Shown piece by piece: positions 40,363-48,787 of a stretch of 57,680 nt of DNA; the stretch's first letter is position 1, and every line of letters begins with the position of its first letter. This DNA comes from an uncultured Phycisphaerales bacterium (lineage in GTDB: Bacteria; Planctomycetota; Phycisphaerae; Sedimentisphaerales; Anaerohalosphaeraceae). The notes under the pieces are model-generated. The model did not search any database, had not been told where the DNA came from, and saw nothing but the letters and a program-made list of their open reading frames with translations. The position numbers were made by a program, and so were the translations under genes. Location: NCBI GenBank assembly GCA_937868095.1, contig CALMLO010000031.1:1-57680 (forward strand). Direction: 5' to 3'.

Positions 40363-43300
40363 ATGGTAGAATCAGCATTGATGAGCGGAAAAGGCCGGAC
40401 AATCGGGGCGGCGGTTTGGCTGATGAGTGCGGCTGTCGGGCTGCTGGGGGCGGCTGAACTTAAAGCCGCTGACAAGCGTGCCGTGTATGCAGATGCGGAA
40501 GGAGTGCTGCGCTGGCAGGACAGCCGGCAGGAAGTTGCACTGTTCGGGGTCAATTACTGCCTGCCGTCGGGCTACAGTTATAAGGCGGCCGGCTATGTCG
40601 GAGCCGACCGCAAAAAAACCGCAGAAGCGGATTTGACTCATATCGCACGGCTGGGGCTGGATGGGCTGCGGCTGAGTTTCTGGGGCGATTGGGAAAACAG
40701 CGACCGCCAGGGCAATCTGATTGATAATGAACATCTGGATTTGCTCGATTATGTGATTGCGCAGGCGGAGCAAAAGGGATTGTTCATTCTGCTGACGCCC
40801 ATTACTCTTTACAGTCCCGTCTGGCCGGAGCCCGAGGAGACCAATTCATGGCAGGGATTTCCGCGGTTTTATCCCAAACAGGAACTGGGGCTGAATCCGG
40901 AGGCAATTGCGGCTCAGCAGCGCTATCTGGCGGGGATTGTCAACCATGTCAACCGTTATACCGGCCGGGCTTACAAGGACGAGCCGGCGATTGTGATAAT
41001 TGAGCCGGTCAATGAGCCGCATCATCATCCGGCGCATCGGCCGGTTGAGTATATTGATGCGTTGGTAAAGTCCATTCGGGATACCGGCTGCCGGAAGATG
41101 ATTTTCTTCAATGTCAGTCAGGATATGGCTATTGCGCCGGCGGTGCGGGATTCGCAGGCCGATGGTGCGACCTTCGGGTGGTATCCGACGGGGCTGGTGA
41201 GCGGCTTTACGCTTGAGAGCAATTTTCTGCCGCGAGTGGAGTCGTATCGGCTGCTGTTTGACCCGGCCCTGAAGAACAAGCCCAAGGCCGTCTATGAGTT
41301 CGATGCGGCGGATGTGGCCGGTTCCTATCTGTATCCGGCGATAGCCCGGGCTTTTCGCAGCGGCGGCGGCCAGTTTGCAGCAATGTTTTCGTATGACCCG
41401 GTGGCGCTGGCCTCTCGAAATCTTGAATATCAGACTCATTTTCTCAATCTGCTTTATACGCCCGGCAAGGCGGTCAGTCTGCTGATTGCCGCGGAGGCGT
41501 TTCGCCGGCTGCCTCAAGGTCAAAGTTCGACAGAGTCGGAGCGTTTTGGGCCGGTTCGGGTCAGTTATGAAGAAGATTTGAGCGAGCTGGCCGATGAGCG
41601 GAATTTCTTTTATTCCAATACGACCCGCACTGTTCCTCCCAAGCCGCAGATGCTGGAGCGTACGGCTGGATGCGGGAGTTCACCCATTGCGGAATACGAG
41701 GGGACGGGGGCCTATTTTCTTGAAAAGCAGGCGGAAGGGTTGTGGTATCTGGAAGTGTATCCGGATGCGGTCTGGATTCGGGACCCCTTTGGGCGGCCGA
41801 GCCGGGGCCGGCTGGCTGCTTGTCTGCTGAAACGGCAGCGGGCTATGAAGATTTCCCTGCCGGATTTGGGCACGGCTTTTTCTTTTGCGAGTGTTTCGGC
41901 TGAGCAGTCGCTGGAAGGGAGCAGCCGGCAGGGTACCATTCAGATTCTTCCCGGCTTTTATGTTCTGAAGAAAGGGGTCATTACGGCTGAAGATAAAAAG
42001 CAGGCGCAGCCGCATGCCGCTGCCTATGTGCTTCCAAAAGAGGAGAACGTTCCGACAATGGTGCGGCCTATTCCGCCCCGCGAGGTTGCGGAAGGACGCT
42101 CTTTTGCCGTGCGGGCGCGGATTGTCTCTCCGGCGGAGCCGCAGGAAGTGATTCTGTGGTGGCGCCGCGCGGGGCAGGAGGATTTTCAGAAGGTCCTAAT
42201 GCAGAAAACAGGGCCTTTCGATTATGAAGGCCGAATTGATGGCTTGCAAGTGCGGGCGGGAATCATGGAATATGCGGTCAGTGTCGAGCAGGAGGGGCAG
42301 GCGCTCACCTTTCCGGCTCGACGGGTTGGCCCGCCGACGACTCCGATGAAGGCGGAAGCGCAGCCGATGGTGGTTTATGATGCCTCGGCGGCGCCGGAGC
42401 CGCCGGCTCTGGAGCAGTGGTTTACGCGGCAGGCCAAAGCGGAACCGGCGGACAGTGACGGCCGCCGTGTTTTGCGGGTACAGACGGCGGGCTTTGAGCC
42501 GAACGGCTCGGTGAGTTTGGAAATACCGCTGCGTTTGCCGGCGGCACCTGCTGAGTCGCCGTTTTTTGAAAAAGAAGTCTATGAAGATGTAACGCTGGTT
42601 TTCCAGGGGCGTGCACTTGCGGAGCAGACGGACCGTCTGGAAATTACCTTAACGGACTGCTACGGGATGCAGGAGCGCCGGCTGCTTTGGCTGGATGGAC
42701 GCAAAGGACAGGCGGAGATTCTGCTGAAGGATACGTGCATTGCGAATTTGAGGACGGCACGGCTGACCTTTGGGGCGTGGCTGTTTCCGGGAACGGAAGG
42801 GCTTGCTCACGGATTTGAGATAGAGAAGATTCTCCTGCGGCCTGGGCCGCTGTTGTGGCAAGTGCCGGTTGTCCAGCCGGACTCGGCGTTTGTTTTGCTG
42901 GATGCGGCGGCGGACAGCGAACGGCTGATTTTTCCCAATCGCGAACATCGGGTTGGTTTTTCGCACAAGTTGACGAGGGGGATGTCGGCGGAGGGGACGG
43001 CGCTGCGGGTGGAGGTTCCGACGTTTCGTCCGGCGCCGCAGGATGTCTCGCTGCGTCTGATGTTTGATGAACGCATCGGGCCGCGTCGGGAGGATTTGAA
43101 GCGGTTTGACAGGGTTCGGCTGCGGGCACGGGCGGGTCGGCCTGCTACCGGCGCGATGGAACTGCTGCTTATCGGGCAGGACGGCTGGGTGCGCGGTGTA
43201 CGGGTTCCTTTGACAACGCAATGGCAGGAGCAGGAGATTGCCTTGAGTCGTTTGGAACCGGCAACGGCGAGCTGGCTGCCGCGGCCGTATCCGACCGTAG

Positions 43301-43467
43301 GGCTGGATTATTGGGACCAGCCGGATCGAAGCGGGGGCGGGCCGGTGGATTGGAGCCGGCTGGAGGCGGTGCAGATATCCATCGGCGGGCGGCTGTTTCC
43401 GCAGGCCGTCAATGATTCCCACGCCGTTGAAATTGAACAGATTGTGCTTGAATGCTCTCCAAAATAA
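40363..43467 (+). CDS. secreted GH5-like (clan GH-A) glycoside hydrolase with C-terminal beta-sandwich domains
   Basis: The 1034-residue protein has a hydrophobic leader (about 12-32) and a TIM-barrel domain (about 45-420). Glu218 in IIEPVNEPHHHP fits the acid/base, and Glu312 in KAVYEFDAADV is the likely nucleophile. FGVNYCLPSGY and GLDGLRLSFWGDWENSDRQG are typical of cellulase-fold enzymes. The exact GH family is not certain; GH5 or a related GH-A family is most likely. About 600 residues follow with an Ig-like domain (560-645) and CBM-like beta-sandwiches to the end. There is no dockerin tag, although most large secreted proteins around it have one. GAGGAGG lies about 20 bases upstream, so the start is uncertain. 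Confidence 0.72.
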   Translation: MVESALMSGKGRTIGAAVWLMSAAVGLLGAAELKAADKRAVYADAEGVLRWQDSRQEVALFGVNYCLPSGYSYKAAGYVGADRKKTAEADLTHIARLGLDGLRLSFWGDWENSDRQGNLIDNEHLDLLDYVIAQAEQKGLFILLTPITLYSPVWPEPEETNSWQGFPRFYPKQELGLNPEAIAAQQRYLAGIVNHVNRYTGRAYKDEPAIVIIEPVNEPHHHPAHRPVEYIDALVKSIRDTGCRKMIFFNVSQDMAIAPAVRDSQADGATFGWYPTGLVSGFTLESNFLPRVESYRLLFDPALKNKPKAVYEFDAADVAGSYLYPAIARAFRSGGGQFAAMFSYDPVALASRNLEYQTHFLNLLYTPGKAVSLLIAAEAFRRLPQGQSSTESERFGPVRVSYEEDLSELADERNFFYSNTTRTVPPKPQMLERTAGCGSSPIAEYEGTGAYFLEKQAEGLWYLEVYPDAVWIRDPFGRPSRGRLAACLLKRQRAMKISLPDLGTAFSFASVSAEQSLEGSSRQGTIQILPGFYVLKKGVITAEDKKQAQPHAAAYVLPKEENVPTMVRPIPPREVAEGRSFAVRARIVSPAEPQEVILWWRRAGQEDFQKVLMQKTGPFDYEGRIDGLQVRAGIMEYAVSVEQEGQALTFPARRVGPPTTPMKAEAQPMVVYDASAAPEPPALEQWFTRQAKAEPADSDGRRVLRVQTAGFEPNGSVSLEIPLRLPAAPAESPFFEKEVYEDVTLVFQGRALAEQTDRLEITLTDCYGMQERRLLWLDGRKGQAEILLKDTCIANLRTARLTFGAWLFPGTEGLAHGFEIEKILLRPGPLLWQVPVVQPDSAFVLLDAAADSERLIFPNREHRVGFSHKLTRGMSAEGTALRVEVPTFRPAPQDVSLRLMFDERIGPRREDLKRFDRVRLRARAGRPATGAMELLLIGQDGWVRGVRVPLTTQWQEQEIALSRLEPATASWLPRPYPTVGLDYWDQPDRSGGGPVDWSRLEAVQISIGGRLFPQAVNDSHAVEIEQIVLECSPK

Positions 43468-43494
43468 GAGAAGATTTTTTGTCGGGGGTTTCTG

Positions 43495-46020
43495 ATGAAG
43501 GGTTTGCTTAGATGGGCAGCGGCAGCAATAGGGGGTTGGGTGCTGGGAACCTGTGTGTTTGCAGGAGTTATAACAGCGGATTTTGATGCAGACGGGCAAA
43601 TCAAACTGGATGATTTGGGGCTTCTGGCCTGTGTCTGGCAGACGGTTGACGGACAGGCGGATTTTGAGGAGCAATTTGATTTAGACCGTGATGGGTATGT
43701 CGGAATAGGAGATTTGGCGTTTTTTGCTTCTCACTGGCTTGATGAGCCCGCTTTGTCTTTCTATGAACCGCTGGACAGCCGTCGGCAGCGGATTTCGTTC
43801 AATCTGGGATGGAAATTTTATAAGGGCGAGGTTGCGGGGGATGCGGCGGGCAATCCTTCTTATGACGACAGCAGCTGGACATCGGTGCGTCTGCCGCACA
43901 ACCCGCCTCTCAACGGCCAGACAGGTCCGGACGCGCTGCGTCCGGCCTGGCCGACTTACAGTTATGAGGGGGTCAGCTGGTACCGCAAGCGATTCACGAT
44001 GGACAGCGGAGCCCAGGGCGGCAAGGTCTTTCTTGAATTTGAAGGGGCTAATACCGTTACCGATGTATGGATTAACGGGACTAAACTTTCGACTCATTAC
44101 GGCGGCTATCTGCCTTTTCTTTATGATTTGACCGAACAGGTGATTTACGGCGGCGAAAATGTCATCGCAGTCAAGGTGGATAATACGGACAATCCGGATG
44201 TGCCGATCGGCAACGCCGACTGGTTCAACTGGGGCGGGCTGTATCGGGATGTATGGCTGCATTTGACGGATAAACTTTATGTTACCGATGCCGTCTATGC
44301 GAATACGCAGGCGGGCGGCGGGATTTTTGTGACGTATCCGTCGGTCAGCGAAACTTCGGCACAGGTGCGGGTTAAGACGGAGGTGAAAAATGAGTACAGC
44401 ACACCGCGTACCTGCACTCTCAAGACGTTTCTGGTGGACCGTGAGAATTGTGTGTGCGCGCAGGCGGTTTCGAGCCAGACGATTGCCGCCGGAGCGGCCT
44501 TTTCCTTCACACAGACGATGGCGGTGCCGTCGCCGCATTTGTGGCATCCGTATTCTCCCTATCTTTATACCCTTTATACGGAAGTGTATGACGGCAGCCG
44601 GCCGGCGGATAGCCAGCAGACCCGAATCGGCATCCGGAGCATTTCGTTCAGCAAGGCCGGCGGGTTCCGGATAAACGGCCGGCCGTTTCGCTTTCGCGGT
44701 GCCAACCGGCTGCAGGATTATCCGTTTGTCGGATATGCGATGGGCAATAGCGGCCAGCGGCAGGATGCCCGGAAACTTAAGGAAGCGGGCTTCGATTATG
44801 TCCGCACCTCTCATTATCCCCAGGACCCGGCTTTTATGGATGCCTGCGATGAACTGGGGATTCTGGTGATGAATGCGATTCCGGGATTTCAGTATGTCGG
44901 AGGGGAAACGTTTTGCAATCACTCCTACCAGACAATGCGGGAGATGATTCGGAGGGATCGGAACCGGCCGTGTGTGATTGCCTGGGAACTGTCGCTGAAT
45001 GAGACAGGTTTTGATTGGCAGTATGCCTCCAATGCGGTTCAAATCGGGCATGCGGAATATCCCGGCTCTTATGTGAGCGGATGGCTGTTTGACTGGGCTT
45101 ACGATATTTTTATTGCCACACCAACGGCCGGGGCACGAACTTACGGCGGAAGCAAACCGCTGGTGATTAGTGAATATGGACATTGGGAATACGGCGGGGA
45201 CGGCTGCGCCAGCGATGTGCACCGCGGCAATGTGAACGACAAATATGCGTGGGGTGAGGCGGCAATGCTCGCCCAGGCGGCCAATCATGGGGATGGATAC
45301 AGCCAGAATCTTGCAATGACTTCGCTGTGCGGCGATGGGCTGTGGGTGGGAATTGATTACGGGCCCTATCCGTCGGGGGTGTTTGATATTTATCGGCTGC
45401 CGAAGTTTTCCTATTATTTCTGGAAGAGCCAGCGGGACGCAGACCTTATTCTTGACGGTGTGGACAGCGGGCCGATGGTTTATATTGCCAATTATTGGCA
45501 GTCCTCCTCGCCGACCGTTGTAACGGTGTACAGCAATTGTGAGCGGGTGCGTTTGTATGTGAACAATGTGCTTCGGGGGGAACAGGGGCCGGATGAGGGC
45601 ACAAATCTGCCGCATCCGCCGTTTACCTTCTCCGGGCTGACGCGGACATCGGGCACGCTGCGGGCGGAAGGGCTTATTGGTGGACAGGTTGCCGCCGAGC
45701 ATACGGTTCGCACGCCGGCAGCGGGGCGGTCGCTGTCGGTGCGGTTTGATACAACGGATGTTCCCGCCGACGGTTCGGAATTGGTGTTTGTTTATGCCTC
45801 GATTCTGGATGTCAACGGAACGCCGGCGGTGACGGAATCGAACAAAACGGTAACTTTTTCGGTGTCCGGACCTGCGGAACTGGTTTCGCCGGCCTCCATT
45901 CGTGCCGAAGGGGGAATTGCGGCCGGCCTGATTCGGGTTTTGGAAACACCCGGCCAGATTACTGTGACGGCCTCTGGGTCAGGTTTGACCGCAGGCAGCG
46001 CTTCTTTTTCTACCCAGTAG
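43495..46020 (+). CDS. secreted GH2 enzyme (beta-galactosidase type) with N-terminal dockerin
   Basis: After the signal peptide (1-23) comes a complete two-loop dockerin (27-83: DFDADGQIKLDDLGLLACVW and DLDRDGYVGIGDLAFFASHWL). The GH2 sugar-binding domain (WYRKRF, GANTVTDVWINGT), Ig-like domain and TIM-barrel follow. Glu503 in ELSLNETGFDW is the acid/base and Glu560 in VISEYGHWEYGG the nucleophile. C-terminal domains resemble those of large GH2 proteins, the last (745-840) looking like a bacterial Ig-like domain. The family contains beta-galactosidases, mannosidases and glucuronidases. The dockerin stands at the N-terminus, unlike the other tagged proteins here. GGGGG precedes the ATG. Confidence 0.87.
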   Translation: MKGLLRWAAAAIGGWVLGTCVFAGVITADFDADGQIKLDDLGLLACVWQTVDGQADFEEQFDLDRDGYVGIGDLAFFASHWLDEPALSFYEPLDSRRQRISFNLGWKFYKGEVAGDAAGNPSYDDSSWTSVRLPHNPPLNGQTGPDALRPAWPTYSYEGVSWYRKRFTMDSGAQGGKVFLEFEGANTVTDVWINGTKLSTHYGGYLPFLYDLTEQVIYGGENVIAVKVDNTDNPDVPIGNADWFNWGGLYRDVWLHLTDKLYVTDAVYANTQAGGGIFVTYPSVSETSAQVRVKTEVKNEYSTPRTCTLKTFLVDRENCVCAQAVSSQTIAAGAAFSFTQTMAVPSPHLWHPYSPYLYTLYTEVYDGSRPADSQQTRIGIRSISFSKAGGFRINGRPFRFRGANRLQDYPFVGYAMGNSGQRQDARKLKEAGFDYVRTSHYPQDPAFMDACDELGILVMNAIPGFQYVGGETFCNHSYQTMREMIRRDRNRPCVIAWELSLNETGFDWQYASNAVQIGHAEYPGSYVSGWLFDWAYDIFIATPTAGARTYGGSKPLVISEYGHWEYGGDGCASDVHRGNVNDKYAWGEAAMLAQAANHGDGYSQNLAMTSLCGDGLWVGIDYGPYPSGVFDIYRLPKFSYYFWKSQRDADLILDGVDSGPMVYIANYWQSSSPTVVTVYSNCERVRLYVNNVLRGEQGPDEGTNLPHPPFTFSGLTRTSGTLRAEGLIGGQVAAEHTVRTPAAGRSLSVRFDTTDVPADGSELVFVYASILDVNGTPAVTESNKTVTFSVSGPAELVSPASIRAEGGIAAGLIRVLETPGQITVTASGSGLTAGSASFSTQ

Positions 46021-46411
46021 GGGGGCAATTCCTGCTTTCTTAAGCCCTTGCCGGTTTTAAAATCGGCAATGCAGGGCCATTCTGTCTTCTTTTGTTCTCC
46101 AGAAAATCGCCTTTGATTGTCTGCTTCTGTTAAAATAGGAAAGCAAGGAACTGGTTGTCTCGTCGTCTTTTAAGCGTTTTTGGCGTTTTTTTGGGTAAAT
46201 TGGAGTAAAAAATGTGATTTTAGGTAAAAAAAGCCGACTGTCGGATAGAGAGATAAGGAAAACAAAGTTTTTTCTTAGAGGGGAAGAGTTGGCTGTGGTC
46301 AAAAGGACCTTCAAAAATGCCGAAGAAGAGCATGTTTGAGTGAAAAACCGTTTGGATATGCTCTATCAGTTTTCGTCCGATAATTGTAATTTTCTAAGAA
46401 AGGGGAAAAGC
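46021..46411. other. 391-bp gap between GH2 and a LamG gene
   Basis: No gene is seen. A hairpin TTGCCG-N10-CGGCAA lies at 46048-46069, with the loop itself self-complementary. The middle is AT-rich, with runs of T and A between 46170 and 46280, and may hold the promoter of the LamG gene, though no clear -35/-10 pair was found. AAAGGGG precedes the ATG at 46412. Confidence 0.4.
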
Positions 46412-48682
46412 ATGAGAAAAGGATTCATTATTTTTTTGTTTTTGGCTTTGGCGGTGTATTCGCAGGCCGTCCTGGTGGATAACTTTGATGGATATACCTT
46501 GGGGCCTGTGGATAATGTAACAACCGCCTGGAAAGCCAACACGACCGATAATGATGCAATTATTGAGATAGACCCTGATAATCCGTTCAATCAGGTAATG
46601 AGCATTTCCCAAGGAGGCAATCAGACGGGGGCCTATTGTATTCTGAGTTCGGAGGCCTCTATCCAGGATGGAGAGACCAAAACCCTGTTTTTGCGGTTTC
46701 GTACCAACGGCAATACAGACCAGTCGTTTGGACTGACTGATCTGGATACGCCTCCGACCGGCGGAACCGATTGGGGGTCTTTTCGAGTTCAGTTCCGCTG
46801 GACCAATGGGAGTCTGGATGCTCGTGACGGCGGCAGCTATCGGGCCCTGAAGACCCTGACGGCGAATACGTGGTACTGCCTGTGGGTGGTGGTGAATAAT
46901 GCCGCTGATACAATGAAACTTTATTTGAAGACGGATGTGCAGGATGCCACAGCAAACGATCTGCTGCTCTATCAGGGCACACAGAGCACCTTTGCTTTCC
47001 GCACAGCGACGACTTCATCGCTGGACCGTCTTTACTGGCGGGCACAGAATAACAACGCTTCTTTGAAAGTCTATGTCGATGACATCAGCATTATGCCGGG
47101 AGAGTCACTGAGTGTGCCGCAGGATTTGCTGCTGAAAGCGCATTTCCCGGAGCCGGCCAACGGAGCAATTATGGCGGGAACGCCTGACAGCAATACCGGC
47201 AAGGTGGATTTGGTGCTGAAGTGGAAGGCCGGCGTCGATCCGGCAGGGGTTTATCCGGTCAATCCAGCCATTAAAAAGCATTATGTCTATCTTTCCAAAG
47301 ATCAAACCATCTTTGCTGACCCGAATCTTTACTATGCCGGCAGCGTTGAACAGCTGACGCCTGAACAGACGGATGCAGAGTTTGTACCCAGCCCGAAGCT
47401 GAATTCCGGCGGCAAGTATTTCTGGATGGTTGAAGAAGGGTTGGATAACGGCCAGGGCGGCGTCTTTTCGCCGGGGGATCCGAATAATCTGTTCGGAATG
47501 ATTTGGAGTTTTGAGACGGTTCCGAGCGTTCCGGTCATTCAGACCCAGCCGGTCCAGAAGACAGTGCCGCTGGGCAGCCCGGCCTCTCCGGCTTTCGCTG
47601 TAGAAGTTGTTTCCACTACACCGGCCCATTATCAGTGGTATTTTTCTGCGGATGACCAAATCGGCAACGATACGCCGGTTGGTGAGGATTCGCCGACACT
47701 GACGATTGCGGAGGTCTCCGTGTCGAATCAGGGATACTACTACGTTCGGGTCTGGAATAACGCTACTGTGTCCGGCGGCGGAAGCAGTGCGGATGTGTAC
47801 AGCAATGTGGTATGGCTGAAGGTTGCCCGTCTGGTGGCTCAGTATCGATTTGAAAACAGTTTTGCCGATGATGTGGAAGACAATGACGGCGTTGGAATGA
47901 ACTATAACGACCCGAATAATCCGGCGGCTAAGCCGACGTTTGCCAATGCGGAACCGATTGACGGCTATTATGTTGTGTTGGATGGAGCCGGCCAGTACGT
48001 GGATTTCGGCAAAGAGGCCTATCCGAAGGCAGGACCGCTGAGCAACGGCCTCGGCGGCGGTTTGGATGAAGGCACGATTTTGTGCTGGGTCCGGCCGACG
48101 GCGGCAGGAACCGTGCTGCTCAATTACAATGACGGTTCCACGACCGGTTTCGGCCTTTCGCTGAATACGGCTCCCAATGCCCGACTGAATGTGCGGGGCG
48201 AAGGAGCGGCCGGCGAGTATCAGGAAATTGCAACTGCCGAAGGGCGTCCGGATCGTCCCGGCTTTGGGATGTATAACGGCCAGTGGCATCTGATTGGTGC
48301 AACCTGGTCGCAAGGGGACACGCTTCGGGTGTATGTGGACGGCCAGGAGGCAGCTTCCGCTGCCGCAGGCACCTCGGCCCGGTTTTTGCCCTGGCAGCGA
48401 GGGGTTCTGCTTGGAGCCAGCCGCAATTCATCGGACCGCACCAATCTGCTCAACTTCCTGGCTGGTGCGGTGGACAACCTGCGGGTTTATAACTATGTGG
48501 TGGATGCAGATACTATCGCTGCGGAATACTTCACTTTGACCGGCATCAAGCCCTGCATCAATAAATCGTTTGAAGGCAGCGCTTACAATTTTGACAATAC
48601 AGGAACGTCCTACTGCCGGGTTGATTTGGCGGACTTTGCTGCCTTTGCACAGAACTGGCTGGCGGAAGGATTGTATCCGTAG
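46412..48682 (+). CDS. secreted multi-domain LamG/Ig protein with dockerin-like tag
   Basis: I start at 46412, where a signal peptide (MRKGFIIFLFLALAVYSQAV) and an AAAGGGG site are found, instead of an in-frame ATG 72 bases upstream. The 756-residue protein has a first beta-sandwich (22-225: NFDGYTLGPVDNV, YVDDISIMPGE) and an Fn3-like part (230-365). An Ig-like domain (368-465: QPVQKTVPLGSPASP, QGYYYVRVWNNA) and a LamG domain (468-720: WHLIGATWSQGDTLRVYVDG) follow. A single-loop dockerin tag (YCRVDLADFAAFAQNWLAEG) ends it. No enzyme domain is seen. It is probably a binding protein for the same polysaccharide as the GH2/GH105/GH16 set. Confidence 0.72.
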   Translation: MRKGFIIFLFLALAVYSQAVLVDNFDGYTLGPVDNVTTAWKANTTDNDAIIEIDPDNPFNQVMSISQGGNQTGAYCILSSEASIQDGETKTLFLRFRTNGNTDQSFGLTDLDTPPTGGTDWGSFRVQFRWTNGSLDARDGGSYRALKTLTANTWYCLWVVVNNAADTMKLYLKTDVQDATANDLLLYQGTQSTFAFRTATTSSLDRLYWRAQNNNASLKVYVDDISIMPGESLSVPQDLLLKAHFPEPANGAIMAGTPDSNTGKVDLVLKWKAGVDPAGVYPVNPAIKKHYVYLSKDQTIFADPNLYYAGSVEQLTPEQTDAEFVPSPKLNSGGKYFWMVEEGLDNGQGGVFSPGDPNNLFGMIWSFETVPSVPVIQTQPVQKTVPLGSPASPAFAVEVVSTTPAHYQWYFSADDQIGNDTPVGEDSPTLTIAEVSVSNQGYYYVRVWNNATVSGGGSSADVYSNVVWLKVARLVAQYRFENSFADDVEDNDGVGMNYNDPNNPAAKPTFANAEPIDGYYVVLDGAGQYVDFGKEAYPKAGPLSNGLGGGLDEGTILCWVRPTAAGTVLLNYNDGSTTGFGLSLNTAPNARLNVRGEGAAGEYQEIATAEGRPDRPGFGMYNGQWHLIGATWSQGDTLRVYVDGQEAASAAAGTSARFLPWQRGVLLGASRNSSDRTNLLNFLAGAVDNLRVYNYVVDADTIAAEYFTLTGIKPCINKSFEGSAYNFDNTGTSYCRVDLADFAAFAQNWLAEGLYP

Positions 48683-48716
48683 CCGCTTGTTCCTGAACCG
48701 TTTAAAATGAAACAGC

Positions 48717-48746
48717 GAACCGGAGCCCCTTGCGGGGTTCCGGTTC
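48717..48746 (+). terminator. 13-bp hairpin between the LamG and GH105 genes
   Basis: GAACCGGAGCCCC pairs with GGGGTTCCGGTTC (one G-U pair) around TTGC. A short pyrimidine stretch follows. An upstream in-frame ATG for the next gene at 48707 would lie on the hairpin, which supports the later start at 48788. Confidence 0.5.
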
Positions 48747-48787
48747 CTTCCCTGTGCGGGAGTCCAGAGCATCGGCTGGGGGTATTT

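Noticed and set aside
43681..45702. 673-residue open frame on the minus strand inside the GH2 gene
   Set aside because: Same pattern of low-motif, Arg/Pro/His-rich translation opposite a gene with clear catalytic residues.
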